Assembly (NCBI GenBank): GCA_938010495.1
Contig: CALLUT010000145.1
Span: 1 to 6,712 of the forward strand
Length of the DNA: 6,712 nt
Origin: Candidatus Absconditabacterales bacterium
GTDB lineage: Bacteria > Patescibacteria > JAEDAM01 > Absconditabacterales > Absconditicoccaceae
Direction: 5' to 3'
Shown: piece by piece, positions 6,608 through 6,712 of the stretch
Position numbering within the stretch: position 1 is the stretch's first letter
How the letters are laid out: each line of letters starts with the position of its first letter
Notes under the pieces: generated by a model
Seen by the model: only the letters and a program-made list of their open reading frames with translations
Database searches by the model: none
Told to the model about the DNA's origin: nothing
Made by a program: the position numbers and the translations under genes

Positions 6608-6712
6608 ATGACAAAAAACGAATACACTAATCTAAAAGATTATTTACAAAAAGAAGATCAGTCAGGAATTTGATGATCATCTTTTATAGATCATATGATT
6701 TTTAAAATTGAT
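6608..6712 (+). CDS. Unrecognised gene, N-terminal 35 codons (runs off the window)
   Basis: The frame opens with ATG two bases after the stop of the TPR lipoprotein gene and stays open in the recoded reading to the window edge. The visible part is MTKNEYTNLKDYLQKEDQSG followed by IGGSSFIDHMIFKID. Both codons of the GG pair are TGA. There is no signal peptide or membrane segment in this part, so a cytoplasmic protein is likely. No family was recognised from 35 residues. The tight spacing suggests it belongs to the lysS operon. Confidence 0.6.

Noticed and set aside
2..6712. A region of decayed pseudogenes full of stop codons, or TGA read as Trp as in Mycoplasma
   Set aside because: Only TGA interrupts the frames, never TAA or TAG. 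The TGA sites match conserved Gly, not Trp, and TGG is used at other Trp sites such as KWHG and PTW.

Overview
The window comes from an AT-rich bacterium with a double genetic code change. Every long reading frame is broken into pieces by TGA under the standard code, but becomes one continuous, recognisable protein when TGA is read as glycine. All genes whose ends are visible stop at TAA or TAG. In addition, most in-frame CGA codons that can be judged fall where the protein family has tryptophan or another aromatic residue, for example the residue just before C-x-x-C in a thioredoxin-like domain. TGA = Gly with CGA/CGG = Trp is the code described for the Absconditabacterales (SR1 lineage, Patescibacteria/CPR; NCBI translation table 37). 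This is the most likely source. The lineage includes small epibiotic predators, but nothing in this window shows lifestyle directly.

Layout: (1) 2-313 is the 3' end of pheT (Phe-tRNA synthetase beta chain). (2) 359-961 is a short SufB/SufD-family protein, overlapping by 16 bases with (3) 946-1872, an RluA-family pseudouridine synthase. These three point right and probably form one transcription unit. (4) smpB (tmRNA-binding protein) lies on the minus strand at 1856-2311 and converges on the pseudouridine synthase gene with a 17-base overlap of the two 3' ends. (5) A 106-base divergent intergenic region precedes 2418-2867, a lipoprotein with a thioredoxin-like domain resembling the domain fused to VKOR, closed by a clear intrinsic terminator. 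(6) A possible promoter leads into 3005-5632, an 875-residue protein that joins a class II lysyl-tRNA synthetase to a DUF2000 (Pth2-fold) domain and an HD-type metal-dependent hydrolase domain. (7) 5646-6605 is a TPR-repeat lipoprotein 13 bases downstream, and (8) 6608 to the window edge is the start of an unrecognised gene; genes 6-8 look like one operon.

Most genes serve translation: tRNA charging (pheT, lysS), RNA modification (rluA-like) and ribosome rescue (smpB). They are interspersed with iron-sulfur assembly and two surface lipoproteins. The most notable items are the double recoding and the LysRS-DUF2000-HD fusion, whose synthetase core also carries a substitution at the motif 1 proline.
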